Source: Psilocybe azurescens (lineage: Eukaryota; Basidiomycota; Agaricomycetes; Agaricales; Agrocybaceae). Taken from it: a stretch of DNA of 64,000 nt. A model generated the notes under the pieces. That model was not told the DNA's origin, did no database searches, and worked only from the letters and a program-made list of their open reading frames with translations. The stretch is from positions 1 through 64,000 of the forward strand of contig JAJIRX010000590.1 in assembly GCA_023853785.1 (NCBI GenBank), in the 5' to 3' direction. The position numbers and the translations under genes were made by a program. Every line of letters starts with the position of its first letter. Position 1 is the stretch's first letter. Positions 34,400-45,739 of this stretch are shown piece by piece.

Positions 34400-35810
34400 T
34401 CATGTCCGGCGTCCAAGCCCACACAGCGCAAGCGCAGCCTTGAACATATCATCGTCATCCAGCCTGACCTGGATATCCTTCGGGAGCGCCGCCGCTGCGA
34501 CTTCCGTCATCGCCATCAAGCTCGTCGCCTCCCCGCTGCCAGAGCCCATGCTCGTTGGCACCCACCGCCTGTCGTCCTTGCCCCATGTGCTCGACGGTGT
34601 GATCGCCTCCTGGTCTTCTTCGTCGGTAAGGTCCATGTCTGCTGAGTCTCGTCCTCGTGCTCTGTCCCTGGGGCTGGTGTCCCGGTGATTCTGGTGCTGG
34701 TGTTCGCGCATACGAAGCTTCTCCCTCGATACCGTCCTCGCTCGTGGTTTACAAGGGACCATCATTGTTGAAAGCAGCAGAAGCACTCTCGCTCCCACCG
34801 CTGCACCCGCCGCCAAAGCCAGCACTCATCCCACTCGCATACGCATCCTTGTCCACCTGCCGCGCAGCAGCACACGCCCATTCGAGGGTGCGCCGCGTCT
34901 TCGCGTTCTTGCCGAAGTCGATGAACTCGCGCGCCGGGGGGCTGATGGGCGGGGCGAGCGGGGACGAGGGCATGCTGTCCCAGATGGCGCCGGTGCCCGC
35001 CTGCGTGGGCCGGCGGGAGGGCGTGCGGGGGCCGCGGCGCGCAGCTCGGAGCGCGAGGCGACGCGGTCGAGCGAGGGCCGCGAGGAGGCAGTCTGTGCAG
35101 AGAGCGACTGGGAGTAGGACGACGTGGAGGTAGTGCTCCGGCTGCTGATGCTGAAAGGGGGCGAAGCGGTGCGGGACGAGGTACCCTGCGCGTTGTCGCC
35201 GTGCAGGCTGAAGGTGTGGATCGTGCTCGTGATGTTAGGCACCGCGTGCGACGTGGCGCTGTGTGAGGTGCCACCGTTGGCACCGTTGTTGTTGTTGGCG
35301 CCGTTATTAGATGCGGCGGTCTTACGCTCTGTCTGTCGTTTATTCTGGAACCATATTGTCACGGATTTAATTTCCCTGTTTAAGAAAAGCAAAGGGAGGG
35401 AAAAAACGCGTGTTAGAATATGTTCAATTCAAATGGAACGCGTCGCAGACACGAGATAGGAATAAGGGGAGTGAAGAAAGAAAGAGAACACACATTCCGC
35501 CTTCCTTGGCCACGTTCTCGCGATCCTCACGCGACGGGTGGGAATTAAGGTGGAAGAGGTTCTCGAGCATGGTCAGCTGGGTGTTGGTAAAGCGTTTTCG
35601 CGTGCGGCGCGAGCTGTTGATGACGGTGACCGTGCTCGAGCTCATCGACGCGTCTTCCTCAGACGAGAAGCTGGTCGACGAGTCTGTCCTCGAAAGAGGG
35701 GTGGGTCCGTTCCCGTGTCCGTGCCCGTGTGCCGCTACTGTGGTGGTGGCAGTCGCCGCCGTTGCCAAGTGCATTGCTGGATGCACAGATTGCTGCAAGT
35801 TCGTGTTCAT
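34400..35810 (-). CDS. Homeobox transcription factor (frame slip in GC-rich region)
   Basis: The first ATG at 35810 opens MNTNLQQSVHPAMHLATAA. The homeodomain follows a Ser-rich linker: SRRTRKRFTNTQLTMLENLF and HPSREDRENVAKEGG in exon 1 (35494-35810), then, after an intron to 35376, EIKSVTIWFQNKRQTERK in exon 2. Helix 3 has the invariant WFQN, so DNA binding is expected. After about 130 residues of Ser/Thr-rich sequence the natural frame moves by one base between about 35025 and 35050 in a very GC-rich stretch. It continues as TPSRRPTQAGTGAIWDS and REFIDFGKNAKTRRTLEWA, then, probably after a small intron near 34750, to DMDLTDEEDQEAITPSSTWG and a stop at 34400-34402. The slip could be an assembly indel. 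It does not look like a mating-type homeodomain gene pair. Confidence 0.78.
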
Positions 35811-36029
35811 AGTACTGGTAGCAAGCTGTGGAGGCAGCAAGGGTTTTGTCTAATGAGCGGGAAGGGGTAAAAGGAACGAGAGGAAGACGCGGTACGCGAA
35901 CGGGTGTTGGTTATTTATGTAAGTTGAAATTGTTGGCAACCCAAACGAAATTTAACACGCGGTGTGGGACCAAACGCGTTACTTGTCACGTGCCTACGCG
36001 TCCAAAGCATCGGGTTCGTTGGCATTTAT

Positions 36030-36614
36030 GACGTGTTTCTCGAAGGGCAGGGAGGTGTTGGCGTGGTGCGTGGCGTGGCGTGGACGTATATATGTCGGAT
36101 TTTGTCGTGGTGGTTGTGGAAAGACGATGTGGGCGGGCATGGGATGTCGAACTCTTTGGTGGAGACAGGGGCGTATTGATCACGGCGAATCATGATCAAT
36201 GAAGGAGATTCGATTGGTTCCACTCTTCCGAACATACTTCCGCCTCCGTATTCGTACTTTGTTTCCGTGATCCATAATTGTTAAAGTACTGTATTTTTCA
36301 TCAAGGTAGTATTTAGGCGCTGATTCTTGAACAGACTTTAAACTAGGAAATAAGTATATGACCGCCTGATGATCGGTGTATTGACCACAGATATTCAAGG
36401 TGTAATTGGAAGAAATATGATAACGAACGTCACTCTACGTTCGTGAAAAGAGGAGGGCAGGTGGGTATTTGGTTTGCGGCAACCACACAATTCTTTCGGA
36501 TTAATTCGGTGAGGAATAGTACGTAAGTAACAAATTTGTAGCGCCGAGTCATTGTTGAATCTCCGAGTTCGTTTCTTCCACAACCCTTGTGTCCTGAGAA
36601 CACATATTCATCGC
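36030..36614 (+). promoter_or_regulatory. Upstream module of F-box unit 1
   Basis: Sequence is conserved with the corresponding blocks before units 2, 3 and 4. Recurring words include GGAAAGACGATGTGG, TGATCAATGAAGGAGATTCG, CTTTGTTTCCGTGATCCATA, GATATTCAAGGTGTAATTGG and CACAACCCTTGTGTCCTGA just before the ATG. No clear TATA box in the last 100 bp. Confidence 0.6.
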
Positions 36615-38010
36615 ATGGACTCAACCAAACACGCTCGAGAAGAGCAGCAGGATTCCTCTCATATTGAGCCGACGTCGGAGGAACTCAGTTGAACGTGCTC
36701 GCTATTCGATATCCCAAGAAGGCAGCGAATCAAAATCCAGCATTCATCGGCTGCCCTTCGAGGTTCTTGCCCACATATTCGAATTCTACGTCGAGGTCAC
36801 AAAAGCCTGGTTCTACAAGCCTGTAAAAGGCCCCTTTCTGCTCGGAGCCATATGTCAATTGTGGCGTGACATTGCTTGGACGACTCCTTCCCTGTGGGCC
36901 ACATTCACTTTCAAATTGGAAGACAACGCCTCGGAAAAGCAGGTCCAACTTGCGATTGGATGGCTTCACCGCTCAGGAGAGCTGCCTTTATCCATTTATT
37001 TCCACTCACATCGTCAAATGCCGGAGATGGAACTAATTATTTTCCCTTTGATCGACTTCATCATCCAATTATTTGCTCGTTGTCGTCGTCTTGAGCTAAC
37101 TGGATTTTCCTCCTTGGCATTGTCGCGGTTTTCTCGATATCAAGGACCGTCTGGTCTACAGTCCTTACGTCTAAGGCGGATGAAACTCACCACTCCATTC
37201 GATCTGGGATCACAGGCCGCTCCCACCGAGCTCAACATTCAAGATATTCACTTGAACTTTCTTGTCATAGACTGGAGCAATCTCACCGATTTTAGCGCAT
37301 ATGGACTACATTTTGATGAAGTACTCCAAGTTCTTTCGCTTGCGCCTCGAATGGTGAGGTGTTCTCAGGATGGCGTAACTAGCTCAACGCCACCCACAGG
37401 ATACCAGTCGATTGTCCAATCACATCTGAAAGACCTTTTATGGAGCTCCACGATAATAGCGCAATCGCCTCTTTTTTCAATACACGACATTTCCGAATTT
37501 GTCACATTGTCAAGTTAAAACTCGTAGTGCATTCCCTACAACGGCCTTCCTAGGATTCCTTAATCGCTCCTCCTGTTCCATCCAGACACTTGGAATCACA
37601 ACGTCGTCCATCTCAGCTGAAGGTCTAATTCAGATTGCAAAGGTTCTACATTCAGTAACCAACCTTATCTTGGACACATCCTGGTCGCCTCTTCATCCCT
37701 TCTACAACGCACTCTGCGAGGACTCCAGATATGCCAATCATTCCATACTCCCTGGCAGTGTTGTTCTACTGCCACTGCTTCGACATCTTTCAATAACGAC
37801 AGCCTGTTTGTTTCCCTGGACATGCCTCCCGGGAATCCGCCATCAGTATCTTCATAATGGTAACACGCGCACAATCTTGCCAGGCCGAATAGATTTGAAG
37901 TCTATCACCGTTTCTTTCGAACCGGCTTGCGATTTCAGTTTCAAAGATGGCGTAAATGATTATCAGAAAACGTTTGCTGAGCTCGTGGATCTGAAGGAAA
38001 GACCTTGATC
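36615..38010 (+). pseudogene. F-box/LRR protein, array unit 1, frameshifted
   Basis: The ATG at 36615 begins MDSTKHAREEQQDSSHIEP but one extra base near 36688 (GGAACTCAG versus GGAGTTAG in unit 2) leads to a stop. The F-box-like motif SIHRLPFEVLAHIFEFYVEV is at about 36741-36800, followed by GAICQLWRDIAWTTPSLWA. Leucine-rich segments follow (FIIQLFARCRRLELTGFSSL; WSNLTDFSAYGLHFDEVL). A base is missing near 37440, so the C-terminal half (FLNRSSCSIQTLGITTSSIS; LHPFYNALCEDSRYAN) is in another frame, ending about 38008. F-box proteins recruit substrates to SCF ubiquitin ligases; families like this one are often lineage-specific. Probably non-functional as sequenced. Confidence 0.8.
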
Positions 38011-38149
38011 TGAACCTCAAGTTTAAACGAAAACGCTATATCTGATTTGGTCTATTTGGCTTGTCGTATGCCAGACTGCAAGATCCAAGACGTTAATCTA
38101 ATATCAAGTTTTCCTAACCTTCTTCCGACGGGTTGGCTGGCTTTTGGAC

Positions 38150-38737
38150 GTGTTTCTCGAAGGGCAGGGGGGAGTTGGCGTGGTGCGTGGCGTGGCGTGG
38201 ACATACATATGTCGGGTTTTTACTTGATGATTATGGAAAGACGATGTGGGCAGGCATGGGGATGTAGAACTCATTTGTGAAGACAGGGGCGTATTGATCG
38301 CGGTGAATTATGTGCATGATCAATGAAGGAGATTCGATTGGTTCCACTCTTCCGAACATACTTCCACCTCCATATTCCATCATAGGGTACTTTGTTTCCG
38401 TGATCCATAATTATCAAAGTACTCTATTCTCCATCAAGATAGCATTTGTGCACTGATTCTTGAACAGACTTAAAACTAGGTAAGTATATGGCCGTTTGAT
38501 GATCGTGCATTGACCACAGATACTCAAGGTGTAATTGGAAGAAGCATGATGACAGACGTCACTCTACATTCGTGAAAAGAGGAGGGTGGGTAGGGGTTTT
38601 GTTTGCGGCAGCCACACAATGAACTCGGTGAGAAAAAAACGTAAGCTATGTAACAGATTTGTCGCGCCGAGTCATTGTTGAATCTCCGAGTTCGTTCCTT
38701 CCACAACCCTTGTGTCCTGATAACACATATTCATCGC
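38150..38737 (+). promoter_or_regulatory. Upstream module of F-box unit 2
   Basis: It is closely similar to 36030-36614 through its whole length, including the CACAACCCTTGTGTCCTGA block about 35 bp before the ATG. Confidence 0.6.
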
Positions 38738-40225
38738 ATGGACTCAACCAAACACACTGGGGAAGAACAGCAGGACTCCTCTCATATTGAGCAGACGTCA
38801 GAGGAGTTAGTTGAACGTGCTCACAATTCGATATCCCAAGAAGGCAGCGAATCAAAATCCAGCATTCATCGATTGCCCTTTGAGGTTATTGCCCACATAT
38901 TCAAATTCTACGTCGAGGTCACAAAAGCCTGGTTCTACAAGCCTGTAAAGGTCCCTTTCTGCTTGGAGCCATATGTCAATTGTGGCGTGACATTGCTTGG
39001 ACGACCCCTTCCCTGTGGGTTACACTCACTTTCAAATTGGAAGACGACACCACGGAAAGGCATGTCCAACTTGCGATTGGATGGCTTCACCGCTCAGGAA
39101 AGCTGCCTTTATCCGTGTATTTTCCACTCATATCGTCGAATGCCGGAGATGGAACCAATCATTTCCCCTTTGATCGATGTCATCATCCAATCATTTGCTC
39201 GTTGTCGTTGTCTTGAGCTAAACGGGCTTTCCTCCCTGGCATTGTCGCGATTTTCTCAATATCAAGGACCGTCTAGTCTACAGTCCTTACATTTAAGGCG
39301 GATACAACTCTTCACTCCATTCTATCTGGGATCACAGGCCGCTCCCACCGAGCTCAACATTCAAGATATTCACTTGAACTTTCTTGTCATAGACTGGAGC
39401 AATCTCACCGATTTTAGCGCATCTGGACTACATTTTGATGAAGTACTCCATGTTCTTTCGCTTGCGCCTCGAATGGTGAGGTGTTGTCAGGATAGCGTAA
39501 CCAGCTCAACGCCATCCACAGGATACCAGTCGATTATCCATTTACATCTGAAAGACCTTTTAATGGAGCTCCACGATAATAGCGAAATCACCTCCTTCTT
39601 TCAATACACGACATTTCCGAATTTGTCAAATTGTCAAGTTAAAACTCGTAGTGAATTCCCCACAGTGTCCTTCCTAGGATTCCTTGATCGCTCCTCCTGT
39701 TCCATCCAGACACTTGGAATCACAACGTCATTCATCTCAGCTGAAAGTCTAATTCAGATTGCAGAGGTTCTACATTCAGTAACCAACCTTATCTTAGACA
39801 CATCCTGGTCGCCTCTTCATCCCTTCTACAACGCACTCTGCGAGGACTCCAGATATGCCAATCATTCCATACTCCCTGCCAACGTTGTTCTACTCCCATT
39901 GCTTCAACGTCTTTCAATAACGACCCACCGACCGTTTCCTTGGGCGTGGCTCTCAGGAATTCGTCATCAGTATCTGTATAATGGTCACACGCGCACAACC
40001 TTGCCAGGCCGACTAGATTTGAGGTCTGTCACTGTTTCTTCCGAACTGGCTTACGATTCCGGTTCCAAAAAGGCCTGATTGACAATTGGGAAACATTTTC
40101 TGAGCTCATGGATCTGAAGAAAGATCTTGACCTAAGCCTCAAGTTGAGACGAAAAGGCGATATCTCATGTGGTCTATTTGGCTTGTCGTATATCAAACTG
40201 CAAGAGACTGGTGCAGGACAGCAAT
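38738..40225 (+). pseudogene. F-box/LRR protein, array unit 2, compensated frameshifts and broken C-terminus
   Basis: The frame from the ATG at 38738 stays open to 40078, but the part from about 38955 to 39123 is out of register: one base is missing at GTAAAGGTCCC, and one is gained at the TATTTTCC run near 39120. The conserved GVTLLGR-region residues are therefore replaced over about 56 codons; the original reading (WRDIAWTTPSLWVTLTFKLE) survives in another frame. The F-box motif SIHRLPFEVIAHIFKFYVEV is intact. The C-terminus ends early (AYDSGSKKA at 40078), while the usual LIDNWETFSELMDLKKDLDL continues in another frame to about 40225. It could still produce a roughly 446-aa protein with a scrambled segment. 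Confidence 0.78.
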
Positions 40226-40274
40226 TCGATATCAAGTTTCCTAACCTTCTTCCGACGGGTTGGCTGGCGTGTTG

Positions 40275-40888
40275 ACATATTTCTCGAAGAGTAGGGGGTG
40301 TTGGCGTGGTGCATGGCGGGCGTGAACACACATATGTCGGATTTTTTCATGGTGATTGTGGAAAGACGATGTGGACGGGCATGGAGATGTAGAACTCTTT
40401 GGTGGAAACGGGGCGCATTGATCGCGGTGAATCATGTGCATGATCAATGACGGAGATTCGACTGGTTCCACTCTTACGAACATGCTTCCGCCTCCATATT
40501 CCGTCATAGGGTACTTTGTTTCCGTGATTCATAATTGTCAAAGTACTCTATTTTTCATCAAGGTAGCATTTGGGCGCTGATTCTTGAACAGACTTTCAAC
40601 TAGGTAAATATATGACTGTTTGATGATCTTGTATTTACCACGGATATTCAAGGTGTAATTGGAAGAAATATGATAACGAGCGTCACTCTATGTTCGTGAA
40701 AAGAGGAGGGTGGGGTGTTTTGTTTGCGGCAACCACGCAATTCTTTCGGATTAATTCGGTGGGAAAAACACGTAAGAAATAAATTTGTAACTGAATCAGT
40801 TTATTAAGCAGTCAGAGTGCTAAGACGCACGGAATCTTCGATTCGTTTCTCCCACAACCCTTGTGTCCTGATAACACATATTCGTCGC
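40275..40888 (+). promoter_or_regulatory. Upstream module of F-box unit 3
   Basis: It matches modules 1 and 2 but has a different last 70 bp, shared with unit 4 (CAGTTTATTAA, then AGAGTGCTAAGACGCAC) before the common CACAACCCTTGTGTCCTGA. Confidence 0.6.
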
Positions 40889-42504
40889 ATGGACTCGACC
40901 AAACACGCTCTACAAGAACAGCAGGACTGCTCTCACATTGAGCAGACATCGGAGGAGTCAATTAAACGAGCTCACCATTCGATATCCCGAGAAAGTAGCG
41001 AATCAGAATCCAGCATTCATCGATTGCCCTTCGAGATTCTTGCCTACATATTCGAATTCTACGTCGAGTTCACAAGCATCTGGTTCTATAAGCTTGCAGG
41101 ACCCTTTCTGCTTGGAGCCGTATGTCGAACATGGCGGCATATTGCTTGGATGAATCCTTCTCTTTGGACCACCCTTATTTTCATATTGGATGACAAGACA
41201 ACAGAAGTAAAAGTCGATCTTGCCATCGAATGGCTTGGTCGCTCAGGAAACCTACCTTTCTCGGCCACTCTTACCGTACTTAATGGGAGGGAGGAAGAAA
41301 TGTTCCTTTTGATCGACGCCATCAACGAATCGCTCAGTCGTTGTCGTCATCTTGCACTACGATTTTTCACTTCCTGGACATTTTCGCGATTCTCTCAAAT
41401 TCGTGGAGCGTCTGTGTTACAGAGTTTAATTATCGATACCCCAAAACAACCCGACTCTCCGCTTGATTTCGGACCCCTAGCGGCGCCGTACACCCTCGAA
41501 ATCGACAACATCCCCTGGGGTTTCCTTGTCATGAATTGGACTAACCTCACCGATTTTTGCGGAACTAACTTATTTGTGGAAGACATACTTGAGATCCTGA
41601 CTCTCGCAGCTCAAATGACATCTTGCCGTATATACGACGTTCGGAACCCGTTCGTGATGCCAGGACATCATGACAGGAAGGTTGTGCATTCCCAATTGAA
41701 ATATCTCAATCTCAAATTCCAATTCAACCAACATGCCGTTGTGCACATTGCCATTATCACCTTCTTTCAAAACACGACGTTTCCAAACCTAACAACTTAT
41801 AAAATTGTACCGATCGCGAATTCCCCACAACAGATTTCCTGGATTTTGTCGCTCGTTCCTCCTGTTCAATCGCGCATTTAAGGCTCACAGCGCGATATAT
41901 ATCAGGTGATGATCTCATTCAGATTACACAAGCTCTGCCTTCCATCGCACACCTCGACTTGTCCTACACCTATTACAACCCAGACATACAGCCGCCCCTC
42001 ACCGCCTTCTATAAAGCCTTTTGTCGAGATTCCAGATATCATACCGTACTTCCCGACGATGTCATTATGCTTCCTATGCTTCAACGCCTTGAAATACGGA
42101 CTTCTTATCCATTTCCTTGGGCATGGCTCCCAGGATTCCGTTCTCAGTACTGGCAAGACGGTGACACATACACAATCTTGCCAGGCCGCCCAAACCTGGA
42201 ATCTGTTACTATCGCCTGCCGCAAATATGAAACGGATCACACCATTGTGGACGATGATTTAAAGCGTGTTGAAGATGATAAGCCGAAGTATTTCCCCATG
42301 GGCTTGATTGGCTCTTGGGAAACCTTCTCTGAGCTCATGGAGATGAGTAAAAATGTCAAATTGATGCTCAAGGTCACACAAGCAGACAAATCCAACGTCG
42401 ATCTGTTTAAATTATCGTATCGAAAACTGGAGAAAAAGGATGGAAAGGCTCCTAAGCATATCCTAGAATCCGAATCCGCCGCGAGTTGGACCACAAATTT
42501 CTAG
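40889..42504 (+). pseudogene. F-box/LRR protein, array unit 3, single frame break
   Basis: From the ATG at 40889 the frame is intact for about 330 codons: MDSTKHALQEQQDCSH, F-box SIHRLPFEILAYIFEFYVEF, PFLLGAVCRTWRHIAWMNPS, then leucine-rich blocks (SLSRCRHLALRFFTSW; LDFGPLAAPYTLEIDNIPWG; WTNLTDFCGTNLFVEDILEI). One base is missing near 41805 compared with unit 4, giving a stop at 41879. The C-terminal portion then reads in a second frame through LTAFYKAFCRDSRYH and GLIGSWETFSELMEMSKNV to a TAG at 42502-42504. This is the least damaged member of the array; a single base would restore a protein of about 538 aa. Confidence 0.8.
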
Positions 42505-42549
42505 TGGGATTGACGTTGCTGTCAGTGTCGGTCTTGTTATATCGTCAGG

Positions 42550-43010
42550 AATCCGCCCCTTTATCCCTTCTACAACACACTTTGCGAGGACTCCAGATAT
42601 GCCAATCATTCCATACTCCCTGCCAACGTTGTTCTACTCCCATTGCTTCAATATCTTTCAATAACGACCCACCGACCGTTTCCTTGGGCATGGCTCCCAG
42701 GAATTCGTCATCAGTATCTGTATAATGGTAACACGCGCACAATCTTGCCAGGCCGACTAGATTTGAGGTCTGTCACCGTTCCTTCTGGACCGGGTTGCGA
42801 TACAGTTCCAAACAGGGGCCTGATTGACAATTGGGAAACATTTTCTGAGCTCGTGGATCTGAAAAAGATCTTTATCTGAACCTCAAGGTTAAAAGCGAAT
42901 GCGATGTCTCATTTGGTCAATTTGGCTTGTCTTATACCAAACTGCAAGAGACTGATTCAAGATGGCCATCCAATATCACGTTTTCCTAACTTTCTTCCGA
43001 CGGGTTGGTT
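42550..43010 (+). pseudogene. 3' fragment of a unit-1/2-type F-box gene
   Basis: Directly after the unit-3 stop region the sequence switches at about 42550 to the 3' part of the unit-1/2 subtype (FYNTLCEDSRYANHSILP equivalent, then GLIDNWETFSELVDLKK). It has no F-box half. It explains why this repeat period is about 0.6 kb longer than the others. Confidence 0.8.
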
Positions 43011-43018
43011 GGCGTTTT

Positions 43019-43650
43019 GACATGTTCCTCGAAGGGCAGGAGGTGTTAGTGTGGTGTATGGCGTGGCGTGGACATATATATATCAGATTTTTTCATGGTG
43101 ATTGTGGAAAGACGATGTGGGCGGGCATGGGGATGTAGAACTCTTTGGTGGAGACAGGGGCGCATTGATGGTGGTGAATCATGATCAATGAAGGAGATTC
43201 GACTGGTTCCATTCTTACGAACATGCTTCTGCCTCCATATTCCGTCATAGGGTAATTTGTTTCTGTGATCCATAATTGTCAAAGTACTCTATTTTTCATC
43301 ATGGTAGTATTTAGGCACTGATTCTTGAACAGACTTTAAACTAGGTAAATATATGACTGTTTGATGACCATGTATTTACCACAGATATTCAAGGTGTAAT
43401 TGGAAGAAATATGATAACGAACGTCACTCTACGTTCGTGAAAAGAGGAAGGCAGGTGGGTGTTTTGTTTGCGGCAGCCATACAATTCTTTCGGATTAATT
43501 CGGTGAGAAAAACTTACATAAGTAACAAACTTGTAGCTGAATCGGTTTATTAAACAGTCAGAGTGCTAAGACACACGGGTGCAAGAAGCACTGGAATCTT
43601 CGATTCGTTTGTCCCACAACCCTTGTGTCCTGATAACACATATTCACTGC
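43019..43650 (+). promoter_or_regulatory. Upstream module of F-box unit 4
   Basis: It is closely similar to the module before unit 3, including the subtype-specific final part, with a short insertion (GGTGCAAGAAGCACT) near 43577. Confidence 0.6.
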
Positions 43651-45265
43651 ATGGACTCGACCAAACATGCTCGACAAGAACAGCAGGACTCTTCTCACAT
43701 TGAGCAGACGTCGGAGGAGTCAATTGAACGAGCTCACCATTTAATATCCCGAGAAAGCAGCGAATCAGAATCCAGCATTCATCGATTGCCCTTCGAGATT
43801 CTTGCCTACATATTCGAATTCTACGTCGAGTTCACAAACGTCTGGTTCTATAAGCCTGTAAAGGTCCCTTTCTGCTTGGAGCCGTATGTCGAACATGGCG
43901 GCACATCGCTTGGATGAATCCTTCTCTTTGGACCTCCCTTATTTTCATATTGGATGAAAAGACAACAGAAGTAAAAGTCGATCTTGCCATCGAATGGCTT
44001 GGTCGCTCAGGAAACCTACCTTTCTCGGCCACTCTTACTGGATTTAATGGGAGGGAGGAAGAAATCTTGTCCTTGATCGATGCCATCAATGAATCGCTCA
44101 GTCGTTGTCGCCATCTCGCACTACAATTTTTCACTTCCTTGACATTCTCGCGATTCTCTCAAATTCGTGAAGCATCTGTGTTACAGAGTTTAATTATCGA
44201 TACCTCAGAACAACTCGACTCTCAGCTTGATTTCGGACCCCCTAGCGGCGCCGCACACCCTTCGAAATCAGCAACATCTCCTGGGATTTCCTTGTCATGA
44301 ACTGGACTAACCTCACCGATTTTTGCGGAACTAACTTATTCGTGAAAGACATACTTGAGATCCTGACTCTCGCAGCTCAAATGACATCTTGCCATGTACA
44401 TGACGTTCGGAACCCGTTCGTGATGCCAGGACATCATGACAGGAAGGTTGTGCATTCCCAACTGAAATATCTCAATCTCAGATTCCAATTCAGCGACCAT
44501 TCCCTTGTGGACATTGCCATGATCACTTTCTTTCAGAACGTGACGTTTCCAAATCTGACGACTTGCAAAACTGGAACCTATCACGAATTCCCCACAACAC
44601 ATTTCCTGGATTTTGTCGCTCGTTCCTCCTGTTCAATCACGCATTTAAGGCTGACAGAGTATTACATATCAAGTGATGATCTCATTCAGATTGCACAAGC
44701 TCTGCCCTCCATCACACACCTCGACTTGTCCTACACCTATTACAACCCAGACACACAGCCGCCCCTCACCGCCTTCTATAAAGCCTTTTGTCGAGACTCC
44801 AGATATCATACCATACTTCCCGGTGATATTGTTTTGTTTCCTATGCTTCAACGTCTTGATATACGAACTCCTTGTCCATTTCCTTGGGCATGGCTCCCAG
44901 GATTCCGTTCTCAGTACCGGCAAGACGGGGACACATACACAATCGCGCCAGGCCGACCAAACTTAGAATCTTTCATTATCGCTTGCCGCGTGTACGAAGC
45001 CGATAGCACCGTTGTGGATGATGATTTAAAGTGTGATGAAGATGATAAGCCAGAATATTTCCCTACAGGCTTGATTGGCTCTTGGGAAACCTTTTCCGAC
45101 CTCATGGAGATGAGTAAAAACGTCAAACTGGTGCTCAAAGTCACACAAGCAGACAACTCCGATGTCGATCTGTTCAAGTTATCGTATCGAAAACTGGAGA
45201 AAACGGATGGAAGGGCCCCCAAGAATATTCGAGAATCCGAATCCGCCGCGAGTTGGACCACATAG
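43651..45265 (+). pseudogene. F-box/LRR protein, array unit 4, three indels
   Basis: The ATG at 43651 starts MDSTKHARQEQQDSSHIEQ; the F-box SIHRLPFEILAYIFEFYVEF is intact. At about 43860 the same one-base-short form GTAAAGGTCCC seen in unit 2 shifts the frame to a stop at 43915-43917. Coding resumes with MNPSLWTSLIFILDEKTTEV, is shifted again by extra bases near 44240 and 44265, then continues from MNWTNLTDFCGTNLFV through SCSITHLRLTEYYISSDDLI, GLIGSWETFSDLMEMSKNV and SAASWTT to a TAG at 45263-45265. Its subtype matches unit 3. Confidence 0.8.
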
Positions 45266-45739
45266 TTCTAGTGGGATTGACCGTTGCTGTCAGTGTCGGC
45301 CTTGTTATGTCATCAGGAATCTGATATTCCATGCACGATTTTCCTACTACAGAGTTTAGAGGCCATCGTCGTATTGCAATTCATTACATGTTTTTGAATA
45401 TTCTTAAATATATATCCAGTGAGCTATGTAATACAATGCAAAGAAGCATGTGTGATAAGAATGGAGAGTATGGAAATAGATTGAAGTCGGTTCTGGTGGA
45501 GGAGGAGGTGCGAACTCCGCGCTCTAAATCAAAGTATCATGTTTGTAGCTTTTGACGATACTGGTGGCAGAATGTAGAGCTATCTGCCTCCACTGAAACG
45601 CTATAGCGTTAGACGTAGTGAAGGGGGAAATGTATTTGAAACAAAGTTGTAACGTGAGGTGCGGGGTTACAACGGAGGTTCAAATTGAATGACTAGTGGA
45701 TCCGGGGACAATGTAGCTTCATACATCTTCAACGTTCAA

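Larger units (their letters stand above)
36030..45320 (+). repeat. Tandem array of four F-box/LRR units with shared upstream modules
   Basis: The anchor word TTTCTCGAAGGGCAG (with variants) recurs at about 36036, 38153, 40281 and 43026, giving periods of about 2.12, 2.12 and 2.74 kb. Each unit has a conserved upstream module of roughly 600 bp followed by a coding region starting MDSTKH. Units 1 and 2 are one subtype; units 3 and 4 are another over most of the coding region. Confidence 0.9.

Noticed and set aside
34338..35459. Plus-strand frames over the homeobox gene
   Set aside because: The minus strand has a homeodomain with correct splicing; the plus frames have no motif.
34400..35810. 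Homeobox gene as a mating-type (HD1/HD2) locus
   Set aside because: Only one homeodomain gene is present, with no divergent partner; its Ser-rich tails resemble general fungal homeobox regulators.
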